A DNA stretch of 64,000 bases. Origin: Bacteroidales bacterium UBA6267 (lineage in GTDB: Bacteria > Bacteroidota > Bacteroidia > Bacteroidales > UBA1556). Shown piece after piece: positions 25,200 to 34,744 of the stretch. The notes under the pieces were generated by a model, which was given only the letters and a program-made list of their open reading frames with translations, searched no databases and was not told the DNA's origin. The translations under genes were made by a program, and so were the position numbers. Location of the stretch: positions 62,001-126,000 of the forward strand of contig DJVB01000061.1 in NCBI GenBank assembly GCA_002440745.1, written 5' to 3'. Within the stretch, counting starts at the first letter, position 1. Each line of letters opens with the position of its first letter.

Positions 25200-26600
25200 C
25201 TAAAGGGCTGAAAATAAGCGTTTTTCAATGATATAGTCTGCCACCTCAATAGGAATATATTTCCTCCAATCTTCCCTTTTTTCGCTGATCAATTGTAGCA
25301 CTTCCTTCGACCGAATCGACAACTCATCAATATGTCGTGGGGTGATGTCGAGAATTAATTTATTCTTAATCAAATATTTATATAAGTTCTTCACATCGGC
25401 TTCTAAGAAAACATCCTTAGAACTAATCAGCTCGGCACTGCGATCCGTTTTTGTGGGATAGATATACATTTTGGTGTTTTTTCGGAAGAGCATCGCAAGA
25501 GCTTCCATAATTCCTCCGTCTAAATCGCTATAGGATGATTTGTCGAGTATTGTTTGCAAGTTAGGAACACCCAAAATAATTCGTAACTGCTTCATTTTGA
25601 ACTGTGAGAAGAAAGCTGTCAATTTATGAAACTCTCGAAAATCGCTCACCATTACATTTTGCCCCATCAAATTGAGCATATCAACTCGCTGTAGAAAATC
25701 TTTTTCGTCAATTACACCTTGGTTGGTGATGTCGTTTAACGTTAATTCGCAGAAAAACAAGGTATTGCCAGGCTCATAGTTTTCATCACGTTTGAACAAA
25801 CTCAGACTTTGGTCGATAATGTCCATGGCGATATTCGTGATGGGCTTGAAATGACCGCGAAAAGCCAATACGTTTTTCTTATAAAGCATATCCGAAGGCT
25901 GCTGAACTTGACCTTCCTTGTCGAACATGATGGCATGAGTAATGCCATGTTTTACTAATTGTACTGCTAACAAGCGATTGTCAACATATTCCAAATCAGG
26001 ACCTTCCATACGAATCATGGTGATTCTAAACCGATCTTTCGACAGATTTTCAAGGAGAGATTGCAAGAAAACATTGGGATATTTGTGGTGATAGGCGCAG
26101 GCATAAACCAAATTCACACCTAAAACTCCAATGGTAGCTTGTTGCAAAAGGCCGTCATTTTCAAGCAGTTTCACATGAAGAATAATGGTATTGGGTTCAG
26201 AGTTGGGATTCAACTGAAATTTGATGCCCATCCACCCATTTCCCGAATTCGTCTTTTGATAATTCAGAATTTCAAAAGTATCGGCAAAGGCAAAGAGTAG
26301 TTTTTCTTGGTTTTGGTCTTTCACCAAATTTTCAACCTGACGATATTCTGCATCCAACATTTTAAGAAGGCGGTCTTCAGAAACATAGCGTCCTTGTTGG
26401 CCTTGATTATAAAGCGCATCGCTGAAAGATTTGTCGTAAGCGGAGATAGTTTTTGCAACGGTTAGGGAAGAGCCGCCAGCTTGAAAAAAATGTCGAGCCA
26501 CTTCCTGACCTCCACCTATTTCGGCAAAGGAACCATAAAATGGCGTGTCGATATTGATTTTTAAAGCTTTACGATTAGTAGGAATTATTTCTGAAGCCAT
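25200..26600 (-). CDS. Conserved cytoplasmic protein of unknown function
   Basis: 466 residues from ATG 26600, preferred over a TTG two codons earlier because it has a -7 box 19 bases upstream. I do not recognise a function. Visible features are a conserved-looking N-terminal stretch (GSFAEIGGGQEVARHFFQAG, GRYVSEDRLLKML), no signal peptide and no membrane helix. A central part contains VRLE-like strands (FRITMIRMEGPDLEYVDNRL), and the C-terminus is rich in charged helices. No HxGH nucleotidyltransferase motif and no P loop are present. It converges on the ROK kinase with six bases between them, and aspartate kinase lies upstream on the same strand. Confidence 0.75.
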   Translation of the reverse strand: MASEIIPTNRKALKINIDTPFYGSFAEIGGGQEVARHFFQAGGSSLTVAKTISAYDKSFSDALYNQGQQGRYVSEDRLLKMLDAEYRQVENLVKDQNQEKLLFAFADTFEILNYQKTNSGNGWMGIKFQLNPNSEPNTIILHVKLLENDGLLQQATIGVLGVNLVYACAYHHKYPNVFLQSLLENLSKDRFRITMIRMEGPDLEYVDNRLLAVQLVKHGITHAIMFDKEGQVQQPSDMLYKKNVLAFRGHFKPITNIAMDIIDQSLSLFKRDENYEPGNTLFFCELTLNDITNQGVIDEKDFLQRVDMLNLMGQNVMVSDFREFHKLTAFFSQFKMKQLRIILGVPNLQTILDKSSYSDLDGGIMEALAMLFRKNTKMYIYPTKTDRSAELISSKDVFLEADVKNLYKYLIKNKLILDITPRHIDELSIRSKEVLQLISEKREDWRKYIPIEVADYIIEKRLFSAL

Positions 26601-26619
26601 AATCAAAAAATTTGAGTTG

Positions 26620-26627
26620 CAAAAATA
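26620..26627 (-). promoter_or_regulatory. -7 box of the gene at 25200-26600
   Basis: TATTTTTG on the minus strand, 19 bases before ATG 26600. No -33 box seen. Confidence 0.45.
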
Positions 26628-26663
26628 ACCTCAATCCCATAAAAAATCACCACTAAAATACTT

Positions 26664-27944
26664 CTATTTATCAGTTAGGGTCAACACCATCTGAATTGTA
26701 CTTCGGCTTCTTTGTTCCAATAGAATTTTTCGGCCTTTGCTGCATTCACTCACATCTTTTTGCCGATAGTGTCGAATGGTGAGCAACTCAAGCTCTTTGT
26801 TGTATTTCACCTTATAATCTTTGCGAAGGTTTTCGGTTAATTGGTTGTTTTTTCGTTCGTTATCATCGATACAAATGGAAAAGCTTAGAGCCGAAACCTG
26901 CATCATGTTCACTTTTATATGCAGTTTAGCTAAGAGGCTGAAAATCTTAGCTAAATGATCTTCGTTCATAAAAGAATAATCCCGAGGGCTGATGCTCATA
27001 AGAAGTTGATTCTTTTTTACGATAAAATTTGGCACATCCTGATCGTTAAAGGTGTCGGCAGCGATGCAACTTCCTTCCGATTGTGGATTCAAAAATGATT
27101 TTACATAAAGGGGTATCTGTTTATTTTGCAGAGGTTTAATGGTCTTTGGATGAATGATGGTCGCACCATAATAAGCCAACTCAATGGTTTCGCCGTAGGA
27201 TACCGTATCGAGTTTTGTGGTATTGTTAAAAATTTTAGGATCGGCGTTGAGAAGTCCGGGAACGTCTTTCCAGATGGTCAGGTTTTCGGCATCTAAGGCC
27301 CAAGCAAAAATGGCTCCGGTGAAATCGGAACCTTCACGTCCCAAAGTAGTCGTACTTCCATTGGAATCGGCTCCTATAAATCCTTGGGTTATTATCCATT
27401 GGTTGGTTTTCAGATCGTTAAGGCAATGAGTTTTAATCTTTTCAGAACTCGTGGACCAATCAACCGATGCTTCACGATAAAGGCTGTCGGTCAAAACCAA
27501 TTGGCGTGCATCAGCCCAAGAAACTTTGTAGTGCAATGATTTTAAGTAGATAAAAATCAGCTTGGTGGACAAAACTTCACCCAACCCGACAATTTGGTCG
27601 TAATCGGCATCGTGGTTCGAAAAATCGGTTGACTTGCATATCTCTCTGATTTGTAGAGTGATAGATTTAACCTCTTCCAATGCTTCTTTTTGAAAATCCG
27701 ATAGGAAAAGTCCTTGTACAATTTCCAAATGAAAGGCTTCTACATGCTTAATTTCTTCTTCAGGGAAACTGCCTCTGTATAATTTTTCTACGACTTTTTC
27801 GAGGGCATTAGTCGTTTTTCCCATGGCCGAAACGACAATAATTAATTTCGTTTCGTTGAAATTTTTTAGAATCCCTTCTAAATTTCTTACTGCCTCAGCA
27901 TCCTTAACCGAAGCTCCTCCAAATTTAAATACACTGATTTTCAA
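26664..27944 (-). CDS. lysC: Aspartate kinase
   Basis: 426 residues, monofunctional. The N-terminus has the kinase signature KFGGASVKD, then VVSAMGKTTNALE, GLGEVLSTKL, TLGREGSDFTGAIFAW and the KDVPGLLNADPK segment. Two C-terminal ACT-like regions follow (about 300-426), so lysine or threonine feedback is likely. The enzyme phosphorylates aspartate, the entry to lysine, threonine and methionine synthesis. The homoserine dehydrogenase part found in ThrA-type fusions is absent. Neighbours on both sides are unrelated, so it appears as a single gene. Confidence 0.9.
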   Translation of the reverse strand: MKISVFKFGGASVKDAEAVRNLEGILKNFNETKLIIVVSAMGKTTNALEKVVEKLYRGSFPEEEIKHVEAFHLEIVQGLFLSDFQKEALEEVKSITLQIREICKSTDFSNHDADYDQIVGLGEVLSTKLIFIYLKSLHYKVSWADARQLVLTDSLYREASVDWSTSSEKIKTHCLNDLKTNQWIITQGFIGADSNGSTTTLGREGSDFTGAIFAWALDAENLTIWKDVPGLLNADPKIFNNTTKLDTVSYGETIELAYYGATIIHPKTIKPLQNKQIPLYVKSFLNPQSEGSCIAADTFNDQDVPNFIVKKNQLLMSISPRDYSFMNEDHLAKIFSLLAKLHIKVNMMQVSALSFSICIDDNERKNNQLTENLRKDYKVKYNKELELLTIRHYRQKDVSECSKGRKILLEQRSRSTIQMVLTLTDK

Positions 27945-28059
27945 TCAAAAAAACTTTATTGGTTTGTTTTGTAAAAGTAGAAAAAAAACGGTTCAACCTA
28001 TTTTTCTCTATCAGACAAATTGGAGAATGAACAAAACGAAGACTAAGTTTGATACTGAA

Positions 28060-29172
28060 TCAAGCTCTTTTGCGATAGCGCCAGATGGCAAGGCCCATGG
28101 TCAGAAGGGCATAAACGGTGATATGCAGGATTTGACTTGTTACGGCGGTGAAGTCGGAACCTTTGAGCATTACCATTCGCATAAAGTCGATAAAATAGGC
28201 AATAGGATTTAGAATGTTCAGCATTTGAGTCCATTCGGGCATAGCCTCAACCGGAGTGAATAATCCACTGAGCATGATGAAGATAACGAAGAAAAACCAG
28301 GCCAAGAACATGGCTTGTTGCTGAGTGTCGGTGATGGTGCTGATAAACAAACCTAAACCGAGCACTAAAATCAAATAAATAGCTGCAACTCCAAGAATCA
28401 GCCACACAGAACCTAAGATAGGAATTGCGAAAACTATCTTGGCAATCACCAACCCAAAACATAAGTCGAACATGGCAATGAGCCAAAAAGGGAAAAGCTT
28501 TCCGGCAATGAACTGATATTTTTTTATTGGAGTAACGTTCAATTGTTCGATGGTGCCTATTTCTTTTTCTCTAACGATATTCATTCCCGACAGAAATGCC
28601 CCAATCAAGGAAACTAACAGAACCAAAATTCCGGGAACCATATAGGTTTTATAGTCCAATTCAGGATTATACCAATATCGTGGAGCAACTTGAATTCCGG
28701 TTTCTTTTATGTTAATTCCGGTCAAATTTGTGATGATATCCGTATTAAAACCTAAAACAATTTGATTGGCATATCCAGCCATAAGGTTGGCAGCTGATCC
28801 ATTCACTGCATCCACAATGAGTTGTAAATCAGCTTTTTTGCTAAGAGTAAGTTGTTTTTCAAAATCAGGAGGAATCACCAAAATCATTTCAACTTTTTGC
28901 TGAAGCATCGATTTTTCCAACTGAGAAATATGGTCAGCTTCTGCATAAATATTAAAAAATGGCGAATGTTCAAAACGGCTTTTCAACTCCTTAGAAGTTT
29001 GAGTTTTATCCTGATCCACAAATGCTAAGCTTACATTTTTAATTTCGAAAGTAGCTGTATAAGAAAGGATTAAAAGCTGAACTATGGGAATGACAATGAT
29101 GATAGGTAACATCATTTTATTCCTAAAAATCTGAATAAACTCCTTTTGCAGGAGAAATATTATTGTTCTCAT
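28060..29172 (-). CDS. ABC-2 type transporter permease (YbhR-like)
   Basis: 370 residues. The start MRTIIFLLQKEFIQIFRNKMM is typical of ABC-2 permeases of the YbhS/YbhR type. One N-terminal helix is followed by a large extracytoplasmic domain (about residues 45-170), then five C-terminal helices with the conserved REKEIGTIEQLNVTPIKKYQF coupling segment. It is the last gene of the seven-gene efflux operon and lies 3 bases after its sister permease, with which it should form a heterodimeric channel. Substrate unknown; relatives export drugs or cations. Confidence 0.9.
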   Translation of the reverse strand: MRTIIFLLQKEFIQIFRNKMMLPIIIVIPIVQLLILSYTATFEIKNVSLAFVDQDKTQTSKELKSRFEHSPFFNIYAEADHISQLEKSMLQQKVEMILVIPPDFEKQLTLSKKADLQLIVDAVNGSAANLMAGYANQIVLGFNTDIITNLTGINIKETGIQVAPRYWYNPELDYKTYMVPGILVLLVSLIGAFLSGMNIVREKEIGTIEQLNVTPIKKYQFIAGKLFPFWLIAMFDLCFGLVIAKIVFAIPILGSVWLILGVAAIYLILVLGLGLFISTITDTQQQAMFLAWFFFVIFIMLSGLFTPVEAMPEWTQMLNILNPIAYFIDFMRMVMLKGSDFTAVTSQILHITVYALLTMGLAIWRYRKRA

Positions 29173-29175
29173 ATT

Positions 29176-30282
29176 TTAATTTGTTGAGAGTCGAATATTA
29201 AACTTTTTAACCGATAAACCTATGAAAAACAGAGTCATAGAAAAAATTATCAGGGTTTCTTTCCATAGTTCCGCAATTCCGGCACCTTTCAGAATGATGG
29301 CCTTTACGATGATGATAAACCATTTTCCGGGCATGAGATGTGAAAGCCACTGAAGCACATCCGGCATATTTTTTATCGGAAACACAAAACCTGATAGTAG
29401 AATTGTGGGTAGTAGCAGGGCAAACATCGACAGCAACATGGCTGTTTGTTGCGAATTGCTCACCGTGCTGATAAAGATGCCTAAGGATAGAGCCATGAGA
29501 ATGAAAAGCAACGCTTCGGCGAGCAAAAGTGTAATGCTGCCGCTGAACGGCATTCCAAAGACAAAAGCCGACAAAAGCAAAATTAGGCCTGCATTAATGA
29601 ACGAAAGCAAGACATAAGGAAACACTTTGCCCAGAATAATCTGAACCGGAGTGATTGGAGAAACCAATAGAATTTCCATTGTGCCAAGCTCCTTTTCGCG
29701 AGCGATGCTGATGGAGGTCATCATTGCCGACACTAACATGAGAATAATGGTAAAAACTCCGGGCACAAACATATAGACGGATTTAAGACTTTCGTTGTAT
29801 TTAAAACGTGATTCCACTTGAATCAGAGGCAATGAAGTTGAGCTGCCTTTGATGTTTTGCTGTTGAAAACTGCTTACCACAGCCTGCGTGTAGTTGACCA
29901 AGATGGAAGCCGTATTTGGATCGGAAGCATCGGCAACAACCTGAAGCTCCACTTTTTGGTTTGTGGCAAGTCGCGCCGAAAAATCCTCAGGAATCACAAT
30001 AACTTCCTTTATTTCACCCTGTTGAAATGCGGCTTCAATATCTTTCTCCGAATTGAAAACTTGATCGACAATGAAATAGTCCGAGGAATTGATTTTGTTG
30101 ATAAGCTCAATGCTTTTACTGTCTCCCGACTTGTTGACGATGGCAATATGGGCGTTGTTTAGGTCCATATTTAGGGCAAAACCAAAAAGCAAGATTTGAG
30201 CTATTGGAATGCCAAAAAGTATTGCCATGGATCGGTAATCCCGAAAAATTTGCAGAAATTCTTTTATGATAAATCCTTTCAT
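29176..30282 (-). CDS. ABC-2 type transporter permease (YbhS-like)
   Basis: 368 residues with the same layout as the following permease: N-terminal helix (FGIPIAQILLFGFAL), extracytoplasmic domain, coupling motif REKELGTMEILLVSPITPVQ and five C-terminal helices. It sits 6 bases after the second ATPase gene. The two permeases differ enough to be an old duplication. Together with the ATPases, HlyD adaptor and TolC they form a tripartite pump reaching from cytoplasm to outside. Confidence 0.9.
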   Translation of the reverse strand: MKGFIIKEFLQIFRDYRSMAILFGIPIAQILLFGFALNMDLNNAHIAIVNKSGDSKSIELINKINSSDYFIVDQVFNSEKDIEAAFQQGEIKEVIVIPEDFSARLATNQKVELQVVADASDPNTASILVNYTQAVVSSFQQQNIKGSSTSLPLIQVESRFKYNESLKSVYMFVPGVFTIILMLVSAMMTSISIAREKELGTMEILLVSPITPVQIILGKVFPYVLLSFINAGLILLLSAFVFGMPFSGSITLLLAEALLFILMALSLGIFISTVSNSQQTAMLLSMFALLLPTILLSGFVFPIKNMPDVLQWLSHLMPGKWFIIIVKAIILKGAGIAELWKETLIIFSMTLFFIGLSVKKFNIRLSTN

Positions 30283-30288
30283 AGTATT

Positions 30289-31029
30289 TTAGTTTTGAGA
30301 GGTATTTTGTTTTCTGGATAATTTCAAGAAAATCTCACTGATATTCTGTGTGTTAAACTCTTTCTTCAGTTTGCTTGGACTATCTAATGCTTCTATTTTT
30401 CCATCGACCATAATGGTGATTCTATCGCAATACTCGGCCTCATCCATATAGTGAGTTGTTACGAAAATAGTTTTTCCATGTGCAGCTTCCAAATAAATCA
30501 TATCCCAAAACTGCCGCCGCGTGATTGGGTCAACGCCGCTGGTGGGTTCATCCAGAAATATTATGGCCGGATTATGGACATTTGCCACCGAAAAAGCTAA
30601 TTTCTGCTTGATGCCTAAAGGCAAATCTATAACCTTGCGTCCTTCAAATTCTTCAAGGTTCAACTTTTTTACATATTCTTTGATTTTCGATTGAATTTCA
30701 ACCCTTTTCAATCCATAAATACCTCCATAAAACCGGATGTTTTCGGCAATTGTCAGGTCGTCGTAGAGACTAAATCTCTGGCTCATATATCCAATGTTTT
30801 TCTTTATGAGTTCCGATTGTTTATAGGCGTCGAAACCGGCCACCGTTACCTGTCCGGAGCTGGGTTTAGAAAGCCCGCAAAGGATTTTGATGGCGGTAGT
30901 TTTGCCTGCACCATTGGCACCAAGAAATCCGAAAACCTCTCCTTTATCCACTTCAAAATTGAGCTTATTAACTGCCGTAAAGGTTCCAAACTTTTTTGTT
31001 AAATCTCTGACTACAACTGCTTTATTCAT
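30289..31029 (-). CDS. ABC transporter ATP-binding protein, second half of a split YbhF
   Basis: 246 residues. Walker A GANGAGKTT, Walker B IIFLDEPTSGVDP, then the H loop TTHYMDEAEYCD. The ABC signature is altered: DLPLGIKQKL stands where LSGGxxQ is expected. In E. coli YbhF two ATPase domains are fused; here they are two genes. The degenerate signature suggests that one of the two ATP sites of the heterodimer is weak, a known arrangement in other ABC pumps. It overlaps the preceding ATPase gene by 8 bases. Confidence 0.9.
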   Translation of the reverse strand: MNKAVVVRDLTKKFGTFTAVNKLNFEVDKGEVFGFLGANGAGKTTAIKILCGLSKPSSGQVTVAGFDAYKQSELIKKNIGYMSQRFSLYDDLTIAENIRFYGGIYGLKRVEIQSKIKEYVKKLNLEEFEGRKVIDLPLGIKQKLAFSVANVHNPAIIFLDEPTSGVDPITRRQFWDMIYLEAAHGKTIFVTTHYMDEAEYCDRITIMVDGKIEALDSPSKLKKEFNTQNISEIFLKLSRKQNTSQN

Positions 31030-31939
31030 GGTTTCCTTTCATTAAATCCATAAAACAATCTTCGATGGATGCGTTTATTTTTTCTATTTCTAAATCTTCA
31101 TGCTTCTTTTGTTGCAGGTAAATACGAAGTAAATCAGCATCCTTATCATCGCTCCCAATCCAATGAATGGAATCGCCAAACCAATAGAAAGAATCCGTTT
31201 TTCCAAAGGTTTCAATGTCTTTTGATAGGGAATTCCGGTTGATGGATTTTACCGAAAAAAGAGGTTTAGAGAAGTTTTCCATTATGTTTTGCGGCGAATC
31301 TGTTTGTAAGATTTTGCCTTTTTGAATCAATGCCACCTTGTCGCAAAGTGCTGCTTCGTCCATGTAGGGAGTGGAAACCACAATGGTGATTCCATGATTT
31401 TTGAGCTTTCGCAACATTTCCCAAAACTCGGCCCTTGAAACCACGTCAACACCGGTGGTTGGCTCATCCAAAAAGAGTAAGTCAGGCTTATGAATCAAGG
31501 CGCAGCTTAACGCCAATTTTTGTTTCATTCCGCCCGAAAGTTTGCCTGCAAGGCGATTTTTGAACGGGGCAATTTGGTCGTAAATGTCTTTAATCAAGTG
31601 ATAATTTTCCTCAATGGAAGTCTTGAAAAGCTTTGCAAAAAAATTCAAGTTTTCTTCCACTGTTAAATCCTGATACAACGAAAAACGACCGGGCATATAA
31701 CCCAATAGAGGTCTGAGCTTACGAAAATCGTTCACCACGTCTAAACCTAAAACTTTGGCCTTACCTTGTGTTGGCAACAGGAGGGAAGTAAGAATGCGAA
31801 AAAGGGTAGTTTTTCCGGCACCATCCGGTCCGATAAAACCGAATAGGGTTCCCGATTCGATGCTCATATTCAGAGGTTTAAGCGCTTTCACTAAACCATA
31901 ATTATGAGCCAAATTTTCTATTTCTATAGCCGTTTTCAT
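31022..31939 (-). CDS. ABC transporter ATP-binding protein, first half of a split YbhF
   Basis: 305 residues. Walker A is GPDGAGKTT, with Asp in the variable position as in the N-terminal half of YbhF. The intact signature LSGGMKQKLALS, Walker B LLFLDEPTTGVDV and STPYMDEAALCD follow, then a C-terminal extension of about 85 residues. It powers the efflux pump from the cytoplasmic face. It overlaps the HlyD gene by 4 bases and the next ATPase gene by 8, indicating coupled translation of the pump subunits. Confidence 0.9.
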   Translation of the reverse strand: MKTAIEIENLAHNYGLVKALKPLNMSIESGTLFGFIGPDGAGKTTLFRILTSLLLPTQGKAKVLGLDVVNDFRKLRPLLGYMPGRFSLYQDLTVEENLNFFAKLFKTSIEENYHLIKDIYDQIAPFKNRLAGKLSGGMKQKLALSCALIHKPDLLFLDEPTTGVDVVSRAEFWEMLRKLKNHGITIVVSTPYMDEAALCDKVALIQKGKILQTDSPQNIMENFSKPLFSVKSINRNSLSKDIETFGKTDSFYWFGDSIHWIGSDDKDADLLRIYLQQKKHEDLEIEKINASIEDCFMDLMKGNHE

Positions 31940-32826
31940 TTCTTGAACTTAACTTCTCCCGGCATTCCAATTTTTAGGCTGCCATCATTTTCGACTCTGA
32001 TTTTTACCGCGTAAACCAAATTCACACGTTCCTCACGAGTTTGAATGGTTTTTGGCGTAAACTCGGCTTGCTCCGAAATCCAGAATACGATTCCTTGCAT
32101 TTCCTTCAGTCCGCCCTGACCATCGTCCACTACAACTATAACCGGTTGATTTAGTTTTACATCCGGCAATATTTCCCCACTCAGGTATGCTTTAAGGGTC
32201 AGATTTTTCATATCGGCAATTTCGTAGAGTGGCTTTCCGGGTGCAGTAATTTCACCTTTCATCGCAATCTTGGATAAAACAGTGCCTGCAACCGTATTGG
32301 TCAAACGTGTTTTTTTCAGATTATAATTCAGTTCGTCAATTTGTGCCTTCAATTGATCTTGTTGACTTTCAAGAGTTTGCATTTGGGAAATTATTGAAGA
32401 TTTCTGTTTTTCTAAAACCAAAATCTGACCTTCAACATCATCCGCTTGCTTTTGTGTCGCTGATCCCGATTCTAAAAGATTTTTAACTCTTTTTTGGTCT
32501 CGTTTAAGATTTTCCATTTGTTGATCGATGACCTCTGCCTGAGAATTTACTTGTATCACGTTGGATTGTAATACATTGAGGCTTGCTTCTAATTGTTGTT
32601 TTTTATAGAAAAGGTTCATACTGTCGATTTGGCCAATTGGTTGTCCTTTTTCTAAAACATTGCCTTCTTCAACCGAAAACTCCTCTAAAAGTCCGGCTAC
32701 CTCTGACGATACAGTGACGGTTTCGGTTTGAAAATAGCCATAAGCATCCGAATCCGAGTTTTCGTTTGAACAAGCTGCGAAGGTAGCAGCTACGATTGCG
32801 ATGATAAGATATTTATACATATTCAT
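31936..32826 (-). CDS. HlyD/YbhG-type periplasmic adaptor lipoprotein
   Basis: 296 residues. A lipoprotein signal ends in FAAC, so the protein is lipid-anchored in the inner membrane. A first half-lipoyl segment (VSSEVAGLLEEFSVEEGNVL) is followed by a long coiled-coil hairpin (about residues 75-165, QAEVIDQQMENLKRDQKRVK) and the second half (TVAGTVLSKIAMKGEITAPG), then a beta-barrel domain. It should bridge the inner-membrane ABC permeases and the TolC-like channel. An in-frame ATG two codons downstream (MYKYL) is an equal start candidate. Confidence 0.9.
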   Translation of the reverse strand: MNMYKYLIIAIVAATFAACSNENSDSDAYGYFQTETVTVSSEVAGLLEEFSVEEGNVLEKGQPIGQIDSMNLFYKKQQLEASLNVLQSNVIQVNSQAEVIDQQMENLKRDQKRVKNLLESGSATQKQADDVEGQILVLEKQKSSIISQMQTLESQQDQLKAQIDELNYNLKKTRLTNTVAGTVLSKIAMKGEITAPGKPLYEIADMKNLTLKAYLSGEILPDVKLNQPVIVVVDDGQGGLKEMQGIVFWISEQAEFTPKTIQTREERVNLVYAVKIRVENDGSLKIGMPGEVKFKK

Positions 32827-32852
32827 TTGTTAAATAATTTATATTCAGTTAA

Positions 32853-34100
32853 TTAAAGATTTCCTAAAGCAAAGAGATAGTTAGATTTTGCCAAGCTGAG
32901 TTTAAGTTGTGCATTCTTTTGATCTAAAAGGGCTTTCTGATAATTTTGCAAGTCTTTTACGTAATCAGATGTGGTTATTTCTCCCATTTTCTGACGGGAA
33001 TCAGCCGACTCTAACACCTTTTTTCTCAGCTCAATGAGTTGTTCAGTTTTTTCTAAAATACTTGTTTGAGCTGCAATTTCACCTTTTAAAGAAAGCAACT
33101 CAGCATCTAAATTGGTGGTGAAGACTTCTTTTTGGTTTTCGATAAGAGAAGTTTGGAGGTCCAGAATTTGGTTTTGTCGCGATGTTCGGTTCCAATTCCA
33201 CAGTTGCCACTGAAATCCAACTCCAATAATGGCAAAAGTGGAAAAATCGTTGCTGAGGTAATTTAGCCCGGGCCGACCATATCCTAAAGTAGAAAAAGCG
33301 AAAACATTCGGGCGTTGGGCTGCATTATTCAGATTTTTTGTCAAAGAAATTTTTTGTTGATTGAAACTCAGTAGTTTCATTTCAGGTCGATTTTGAGCTT
33401 CCGAAAAATGGATGCTTTCGTCTGGAATTTCCAAATTTGTGACATTTAAACCGGTATAAAATTGTAATTTTTCCTGCAAGGTTTTGAGTTGGGTTTCTAA
33501 AGCTATTTGATTGATTTCTATCGTTGTTAGCTCCGATTTTAATAAATTCTTAGAGTCTTGACTCATCATTCCTTGTTGTTCAAGTTGGGTCAAATCTTCC
33601 AATTTTTGTGTAAGAATGGCCTTTTGGGTTTTCAAAACATCTAAATTGTTTTCAACTAATAGAATTTGGTAGTAATTGAAAATCAGGATTTGTTTCAACT
33701 TGTTAATTTCAATCTGGTTTTGGGTGTTGTTGATGGCATTATCCTGCTTCGATAATTCCTTTTTTGCTTTCACTAAACCTCCGTTATAGATAGATTGACT
33801 TATTTCCAACTGAATTTTATATTGGTCTTGATTCAATGCCGGAATATCAACTCCGGGCAGCTTGATGGGTAATTCCAATGCTTGAGATTGCCAGGTAGCT
33901 TGGCCGGCAATCTTGACTTGAGGCAGATTGATGGAAGAGGAAATCTGGGATTCCGTTTCCAAGATTTGGTTATAAACTTCGGACTGATGACTTATTGCAT
34001 AACGTGCTATGGCCGAGTCGAGGCATTGGCGCAGGGTAACTTGCTGACCATAAGCCGAAAAGGTTAAAACCAATAAAACATGGATGAGTAATTTGTTCAT
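32853..34100 (-). CDS. TolC family outer-membrane efflux channel
   Basis: 415 residues. A signal peptide ends near AYGQQ. Two repeats of the outer-membrane efflux domain follow, with the usual long alternating helices (LKQILIFNYYQILLVENNLD, KKVLESADSRQKMGEITTSD) and a C-terminal LSLAKSNYLFALG. The protein forms the trimeric exit duct of the pump. It is encoded between the TetR regulator (6 bases) and the HlyD adaptor (26 bases), whereas E. coli ybhGFSR relies on a TolC encoded elsewhere. Confidence 0.9.
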   Translation of the reverse strand: MNKLLIHVLLVLTFSAYGQQVTLRQCLDSAIARYAISHQSEVYNQILETESQISSSINLPQVKIAGQATWQSQALELPIKLPGVDIPALNQDQYKIQLEISQSIYNGGLVKAKKELSKQDNAINNTQNQIEINKLKQILIFNYYQILLVENNLDVLKTQKAILTQKLEDLTQLEQQGMMSQDSKNLLKSELTTIEINQIALETQLKTLQEKLQFYTGLNVTNLEIPDESIHFSEAQNRPEMKLLSFNQQKISLTKNLNNAAQRPNVFAFSTLGYGRPGLNYLSNDFSTFAIIGVGFQWQLWNWNRTSRQNQILDLQTSLIENQKEVFTTNLDAELLSLKGEIAAQTSILEKTEQLIELRKKVLESADSRQKMGEITTSDYVKDLQNYQKALLDQKNAQLKLSLAKSNYLFALGNL

Positions 34101-34106
34101 GTCTTT

Positions 34107-34730
34107 TTATTTAAAGTTTGGATTTTTGATAGATCTGATAATAAAGTCGCTCACATGATTTTTGCGCTCCGCAAGCAGTGTGGCGTATTGTTTTTTGTCG
34201 CCGTTAAACAAAATCATGGTTGCTATGGGACTTGCCACAATTGGGAATATCGACATAGCTAATACATTAAGAATAATGTGTTCCGGTCTGATATTTAGGA
34301 TGGTTCCCTTTGTGATTTCAGCCTCAATTTGGCTTTTAATTGGAGAAATATCCGGAGCAATTTCCTGTACAATTTTCGCAATTGACGAAGGATTATTGGC
34401 AAGCTCGTGAATGATGAAGCCGGGAATATGTGGATGTTTAGCCAATATATTAAGGTAGTTTTCTACGAATGCTTCGATTTTTTCAAAGAAATCTAAATCT
34501 TGTCTTTCGAAAACATTTAAGATTCGTGGGATAAAAAGTTTGAAAGCATTTTTAAAAATCACCTCAAAAAGCTTCTGTTTTGATCGAAAATAGTAGTGCA
34601 ATAGCGCTTTGTTTATTCCGGCCTTGTCGGCGATTGCTTGCATGCGTGCGCCTTCAAAACCTCGTTCAATAAATTCATATTCAGCAGCTTGAATGATGTT
34701 TTCTTCTGTATTATTTTTGTTCATTTTCAT
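34107..34730 (-). CDS. TetR family regulator of the efflux operon
   Basis: 207 residues. The N-terminal helix-turn-helix is of the TetR type (EENIIQAAEYEFIERGFEGA, ADKAGINKALLHYYFRSKQK), and the C-terminal helical domain resembles that of CecR/YbiH-type regulators. It is the first gene of the operon tetR-tolC-hlyD-ABC-ABC-perm-perm, the same neighbourhood logic as E. coli cecR-ybhGFSR. A nested palindrome overlapping the only promoter, just upstream, makes autorepression likely; the inducer is unknown. Two ATG codons (34730, 34724) are possible starts. Confidence 0.9.
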   Translation of the reverse strand: MKMNKNNTEENIIQAAEYEFIERGFEGARMQAIADKAGINKALLHYYFRSKQKLFEVIFKNAFKLFIPRILNVFERQDLDFFEKIEAFVENYLNILAKHPHIPGFIIHELANNPSSIAKIVQEIAPDISPIKSQIEAEITKGTILNIRPEHIILNVLAMSIFPIVASPIATMILFNGDKKQYATLLAERKNHVSDFIIRSIKNPNFK

Positions 34731-34744
34731 TAACCATTTAATTT

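Noticed and set aside
27823..28212. 129-codon plus-strand frame between lysC and the ABC permease
   Set aside because: Most of it overlaps the two minus-strand genes and the product has no recognisable features; the free part is only about 115 bases.
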